A stretch of DNA of 64,000 nt from Halomonas sp. TD01 (lineage in GTDB: Bacteria; Pseudomonadota; Gammaproteobacteria; Pseudomonadales; Halomonadaceae): positions 3,100,001-3,164,000 of the forward strand of contig NZ_OV350343.1 in NCBI RefSeq assembly GCF_923868895.1. Direction: 5' to 3'. Shown piece by piece: positions 60,128 to 64,000 of the stretch. A model generated the notes under the pieces. That model saw only the letters and a program-made list of their open reading frames with translations, was not told where the DNA came from and searched no databases. Each line of letters opens with the position of its first letter. Within the stretch, counting starts at the first letter, position 1. Both the position numbers and the translations under genes were made by a program.

Positions 60128-61558
60128 ATGTCGGTCAATGACGCGAATGATCTGATTGAAAATCGCACCTATGATGAAATAACGGTCGGTGATGAAGCCC
60201 ACCTAGAAAAACGCCTGACCATGGAGGACATCAAGTTGTTTGCCGTGATGTCAGGAGACGTTAATCCGTCACACGTCGATAGCGACTTTGCCAAGAGCAG
60301 CCGTTTTCAAGAAGTGATTGCTCATGGCATGTGGGGCGGAGCGCTGATATCTACGGTGCTGGGGACGCAGTTGCCTGGGCCGGGTACGGTCTATCTTAAG
60401 CAGTCGCTGCAGTTCAAAGCACCGGTAAGGCTGGGGGATGTACTGCGGGTGTCCGTGCGGGCTATCGAAAAAGATGACCAGCGCCACCGAATTATCTTCG
60501 CCTGCCGCTGTGAAAATCAACGCGGTGATACGGTCATTGAAGGTGAAGCTAGCGTATTGGCGCCGATTAAGAAAATTCAACGCCCCCGCACGTTGCTGCC
60601 CAAAGTGCGTTTAACAGAGCGTGGCAGGTTACATGAAATTCTAACCGCTGCCGATCATCCAGAGCCAATGCCCACCGCGGTAGTTCACCCCGTGGATCAA
60701 AGCGCCATTTGTGGGGCGGTTGAATCGGCGGCACAAGGTTTGATTATTCCCGTACTGGTGGGGCCCAAACGGAAAATACAGCTCGCTGCTGAAAAAGCCG
60801 AGGTGGATATCAGCGCATTCGAGCTGGTGGATGTTCCCCACAGCCACGCGGCTGCTGAACAAGCGGTGGCATTAGCACGTCAGGGGCGCGTAGGTGCGTT
60901 GATGAAAGGCGCGCTGCACACCGATGAGCTTTTACGTGAAGTGCTTAAGCGCGACACTGGATTGCGTACCGAGCGGTGTCTTAGTCATGTGATGGCCTTT
61001 GATGTGCCAACCTACCCGCGGCCATTATTGATTACGGATGCGGCTATCAATATCTACCCTAAGCTAGCTGAAAAGCGCGATATTGTTCAAAACGCGATTG
61101 AGTTGGCTCATGCATTAGGTAACGACAATCCCCGCGTGGCGATTCTCTCCGCTGTCGAGACCGTCAATCCCAAAATCACCTCCACGATTGATGCGGCGGC
61201 CCTGTGTAAGATGGCTGAGCGTGGCCAGATTACCGGCGGCACGCTAGATGGTCCGCTGGCTTTCGATAATGCCGTCTCAGAAGCGGCGGCCAGAACCAAA
61301 GGCATCGTTTCGCCAGTGGCAGGGCGCGCCGATATTCTACTTGCACCAGATCTTGAAGCGGCCAATATGTTGATGAAGCAGCTTACTCATCTGGCGGATG
61401 CTACGGGGGCGGGCGTTGTCGTGGGCGCTAGGGTACCGATCATGCTGACAAGCCGCGCGGATGATGCATTGACGCGCATGGCATCCAGTGCATTAGCGTT
61501 ACTGCTTGCCGAATATCAGCGTCGGGGCAGTGTACTGAGCAGCCCTTCAGGAGCATAA
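60128..61558 (+). CDS. bifunctional MaoC-like hydratase and phosphotransacylase
   Basis: 476 residues. N-terminal hot-dog domain (about 20-140) with the (R)-hydratase motif DVNPSHVDSDFAKSS and IAHGMWGG; C-terminal phosphate acyltransferase domain (about 165-470, PTA_PTB type, with GRVGALMKGALHTD and RPLLITDAAINIYP). Fusions of this kind convert (R)-3-hydroxyacyl-CoA and enoyl-CoA in one half, and acyl-CoA and acyl phosphate in the other. It ends 2 bp before the kinase. Confidence 0.9.
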   Translation: MSVNDANDLIENRTYDEITVGDEAHLEKRLTMEDIKLFAVMSGDVNPSHVDSDFAKSSRFQEVIAHGMWGGALISTVLGTQLPGPGTVYLKQSLQFKAPVRLGDVLRVSVRAIEKDDQRHRIIFACRCENQRGDTVIEGEASVLAPIKKIQRPRTLLPKVRLTERGRLHEILTAADHPEPMPTAVVHPVDQSAICGAVESAAQGLIIPVLVGPKRKIQLAAEKAEVDISAFELVDVPHSHAAAEQAVALARQGRVGALMKGALHTDELLREVLKRDTGLRTERCLSHVMAFDVPTYPRPLLITDAAINIYPKLAEKRDIVQNAIELAHALGNDNPRVAILSAVETVNPKITSTIDAAALCKMAERGQITGGTLDGPLAFDNAVSEAAARTKGIVSPVAGRADILLAPDLEAANMLMKQLTHLADATGAGVVVGARVPIMLTSRADDALTRMASSALALLLAEYQRRGSVLSSPSGA

Positions 61559-61560
61559 CC

Positions 61561-62796
61561 ATGCAGGAAATACTGGTGCTGAACAGTGGTTCTTCCAGCG
61601 TCAAATTTGCTCTGTATCATATCAATGCTGAAGACGCTGCCGGTGGATCCCCGGAGGAGTTAATGCTCGCCTACAGCGGCCATTTTTCGGGTTTGGAAAC
61701 GTCGCAGTGTAGCGTGTCGCTGGAGCATATCGAGCCAGGGCAGCACCCGTATCGCTATGGATTGCATACACTAGAGGCGCTGGGGCTAACTCCGGCAATA
61801 AACCATGAAGAGGCCATCACAAAGTTGATGGCATGGCTTGAACAGCGAGAGGGTAAAGGCACGCTGGTCGCCATAGGGCATCGCGTTGTTCACGGCGGCC
61901 AAACCTACCATGAAGCGGTTAGGTTAAGCGCTGATGACGTGGTCAGGTTAGAAAAATATTCAAGCTTAGCGCCGCTGCATCAACCCCATGGACTTGCACC
62001 TATCAAACTGCTGATGGCGCAGCTGCCAGATGTGCCACAGATCGCATGTTTCGATACTGCGTTTCATGCTCATCAGCCCTGGGTAGCTCGGCAGTTTGCT
62101 CTGCCGCAGGAATTGACTGCCAAGGGATTGATACGTTACGGCTTCCACGGCCTTTCCTACGATTATATACAGCGCACGCTGCCCACTGTTTTACCTAGCG
62201 ATGCACCCCGTTCACGGGTGGTGGTGGCGCATTTAGGTAATGGTGCCAGTATGTGTGCTATCTGCGATGGCGTCAGCGTAGCCTCAACCATGGGGTTTAC
62301 CGCGCTTGATGGATTGCCGATGGGCACGCGCTCTGGTGCTTTGGACCCAGGGTTGGTGCTCCACCTAATTAGTCATGAAGGAATGAGTGTCGAGGACGTG
62401 TCGACGCTCTTATATAAGCGTTCAGGACTGCTTGGTGTCTCCGGGATCAGTAGCGATATGCGCGAGTTGCTTGCAAGTGATGTCCCTGAAGCAGAAGAGG
62501 CTATTGAGCTTTACTGCTATCGCGCCGCGCGGGAAATCGCCAGCTTAGCAGGCGCATTGGGCGGGCTAGATCAATTGGTATTTACCGCCGGTATTGGTGA
62601 GCATGCAGCACCGATTCGTGCACGTATTGTGGCGCAATGTGAGTGGATGGGCATGCAGCTTGATGAAAAAGCCAATAAATGTGATGCCGTTTGCGTCTCT
62701 CTACCGGATAGCCGTGTGGGCGTTTGGGTCATTCCAACAGATGAAGAGCGAGTGATTGCCAGTGATTGCCTAGCGCTTCTCAAGAAAGCGGATTAA
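61561..62796 (+). CDS. ackA: acetate/propionate family kinase
   Basis: 411 residues. N-terminal LNSGSSSVKFALY, GHRVVHGG, the catalytic HLGNGASM region, GLPMGTRSGALDPG and the terminal GIGEHAAPIR. It makes ATP from acyl phosphate, completing the route with the preceding fusion. GGAGCATAACC precedes the ATG. Acetate, propionate or butyrate cannot be told apart from sequence. Confidence 0.9.
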   Translation: MQEILVLNSGSSSVKFALYHINAEDAAGGSPEELMLAYSGHFSGLETSQCSVSLEHIEPGQHPYRYGLHTLEALGLTPAINHEEAITKLMAWLEQREGKGTLVAIGHRVVHGGQTYHEAVRLSADDVVRLEKYSSLAPLHQPHGLAPIKLLMAQLPDVPQIACFDTAFHAHQPWVARQFALPQELTAKGLIRYGFHGLSYDYIQRTLPTVLPSDAPRSRVVVAHLGNGASMCAICDGVSVASTMGFTALDGLPMGTRSGALDPGLVLHLISHEGMSVEDVSTLLYKRSGLLGVSGISSDMRELLASDVPEAEEAIELYCYRAAREIASLAGALGGLDQLVFTAGIGEHAAPIRARIVAQCEWMGMQLDEKANKCDAVCVSLPDSRVGVWVIPTDEERVIASDCLALLKKAD

Positions 62797-62980
62797 ACAG
62801 CGCTTTAATTCCGCCACCTGACGTCTGGCGTTTGTGTGTTTGAGACGCTGGCCATGATGATAGTTGGATGTTGCCATTGCTGCGGTTATTGCTATTGTCA
62901 TTACCGCTACCGAGAAACCACTGATCTGATAGAATCCCCAGCTTTTGTAAACTCACTCACTTACCTTACTGGGAATTTTA

Positions 62981-64000
62981 ATGAACGCGGTAATTCTTGC
63001 TGTGCTAGTCATGGTGGCGCTTTCGCTTGCTCGGGTATCCGTGGTGTTTGCACTCGTTGTAGGTGCGCTGGTTGGGGGCTTGGTGGGCGGCCTATCACTG
63101 GATGAAACCCTCAGTGCTTTTAATGATGGTGTTGGCGGGGGCGCGCAAGTAGCGCTTGCTTATGCCACGCTAGGGGCTTTTGCGGTGGCTATATCTCGCT
63201 CGGGGCTTCCCGATATGCTGGCCAATCGCTTGATTACTATGCTGGGGAAAGAGTCTACCGCAGCGCATCAAGCACGGGTAAAGGTGTTTTTGCTCGTTGC
63301 AGTGCTCTTGGTGGCTATTTCATCGCAAAACGCCATTCCGGTGCATATTGCGTTTATCCCGGTGCTGATCCCACCATTGTTAGTGGTAATGAATCGTCTC
63401 CAGCTTGATCGCCGCGCAGTGGCGTGTGCGCTAACCTTTGGGTTAACCGCTCCGTATATGCTGCTCCCCGTGGGGTTTGGCGCTATCTTCTTGAATGATA
63501 TTCTGCTGGCGAATTTAAATAGCGCGGGCGAGTCACTGGGGCTGGAAATTACTCGAGGCATGGTGCCCATGGCAATGGCTATTCCCGTAGGTGGGATGGC
63601 GATTGGCTTACTGGTAGCGCTATTTTTCAGCTACCGCGGGCAGCGCGAATATACCAATAAAGATCTAGTGGCGACTAACGCACATCAAGGGCACACGCCT
63701 GCAAAGCCTCATACGTTCGGGCTTGTAATGTCGGGTGTGGCTATTGTGGCGGCGTTGGGTTTGCAGCTATATACCGGCTCAATGATTGTTGGTGGTCTAG
63801 TGGGGATTGGTTTGCTTTCGCTGGGCGGCATTTTTAAATGGCGTGAAGCGGATGATCTTTTTACCAGCGGCATGCGCATGATGGCACTGATTGGTTTCAT
63901 TATGATTTCAGCGGCTGGCTTTGCAGAAGTAATGAAAGCGACCGGGGATATCGAGTTGCTAGTGGCAGGCGCGTTTGAACTATTTGGTGATAACCGGGGG
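62981..64000 (+). CDS. Na+/H+ antiporter family membrane protein, cut by window edge
   Basis: 340 codons to the end of the window with about nine helices: MNAVILAVLVMVALSLARVS, PYMLLPVGFGAIF, QNAIPVHIAFIPVLIPPLL. It resembles the YuiF/NhaC-like ion transporter group, some of which are thought to carry amino acids. ATG at 62981; no strong ribosome site is seen (GGGAATTTTA). The C-terminus is missing. Confidence 0.8.
   Translation, partial: MNAVILAVLVMVALSLARVSVVFALVVGALVGGLVGGLSLDETLSAFNDGVGGGAQVALAYATLGAFAVAISRSGLPDMLANRLITMLGKESTAAHQARVKVFLLVAVLLVAISSQNAIPVHIAFIPVLIPPLLVVMNRLQLDRRAVACALTFGLTAPYMLLPVGFGAIFLNDILLANLNSAGESLGLEITRGMVPMAMAIPVGGMAIGLLVALFFSYRGQREYTNKDLVATNAHQGHTPAKPHTFGLVMSGVAIVAALGLQLYTGSMIVGGLVGIGLLSLGGIFKWREADDLFTSGMRMMALIGFIMISAAGFAEVMKATGDIELLVAGAFELFGDNRG

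Overview
The window looks like a chromosomal segment of a halophilic or marine gammaproteobacterium, most likely Halomonas or another member of the Halomonadaceae. The evidence is a betaine (bet) locus, a Pseudomonas/Halomonas-style narXL-narK-narGHJI region, moderate GC, and gene families typical of that group. I see no insertion sequences, prophage genes or CRISPR arrays. The ends cut a betB gene (left) and an Na+/H+-antiporter-family gene (right).

Layout. 1-2.9 kb: osmoprotectant genes betB-betI, divergent from a choline-binding protein gene, with a BetI-type palindrome between them. 3.0-3.3 kb: elongator tRNA-Met and 4.5S SRP RNA. 3.5-25.8 kb: a nitrate-respiration island. It holds two NarK transporters with a universal stress protein, the NarXL two-component system, a small-gene trio, an NO-defence group (hmp, nnrS, nsrR with two NsrR-type sites), narGHJI, a parvulin, and the molybdenum-cofactor genes moaB, moeA and moaA. 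25.8-31.6 kb: a fumarate-respiration module (menA, a broken dicarboxylate transporter, frdABCD behind a perfect FNR/ANR box). 31.7-32.6 kb: a BASS-family transporter.

33.0-48.4 kb is the most interesting part. It is a complete predicted sulfoglycolytic Entner-Doudoroff (sulfo-ED) locus for the plant and algal sulfosugar sulfoquinovose (SQ). It encodes a GH31 sulfoquinovosidase with the whole K-E-R-W-Y sulfonate-recognition set, a mutarotase, an SQ dehydrogenase (SDR), an SMP-30 lactonase, an IlvD/Edd dehydratase, an HpcH/HpaI aldolase, a sulfolactaldehyde dehydrogenase, a TauE-type exporter, a LamB-like porin, a LacI-type regulator and, unusually, a TRAP transporter in the importer position. 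Five copies of one palindrome (core TCGTAGCGCTACGA) lie in front of the TRAP operon, the catabolic operon, the regulator and the porin (two copies), which predicts one LacI regulon.

48.7-64 kb: a DUF3750 lipid-anchored or membrane protein, a Xre/RES toxin-antitoxin pair preceded by 14-bp tandem repeats, an MntR-controlled manganese ABC transporter, a string with an MFS carrier, a 43-residue membrane peptide, a K+ channel and a Kef-type antiporter, a GntP-family permease, and a FabI / MaoC-phosphotransacylase / acetate-kinase-family operon that could link hydroxyacyl-CoA to short-chain acid and ATP.

All functional assignments rest on reading motifs, gene order and family resemblance; no database search was run.
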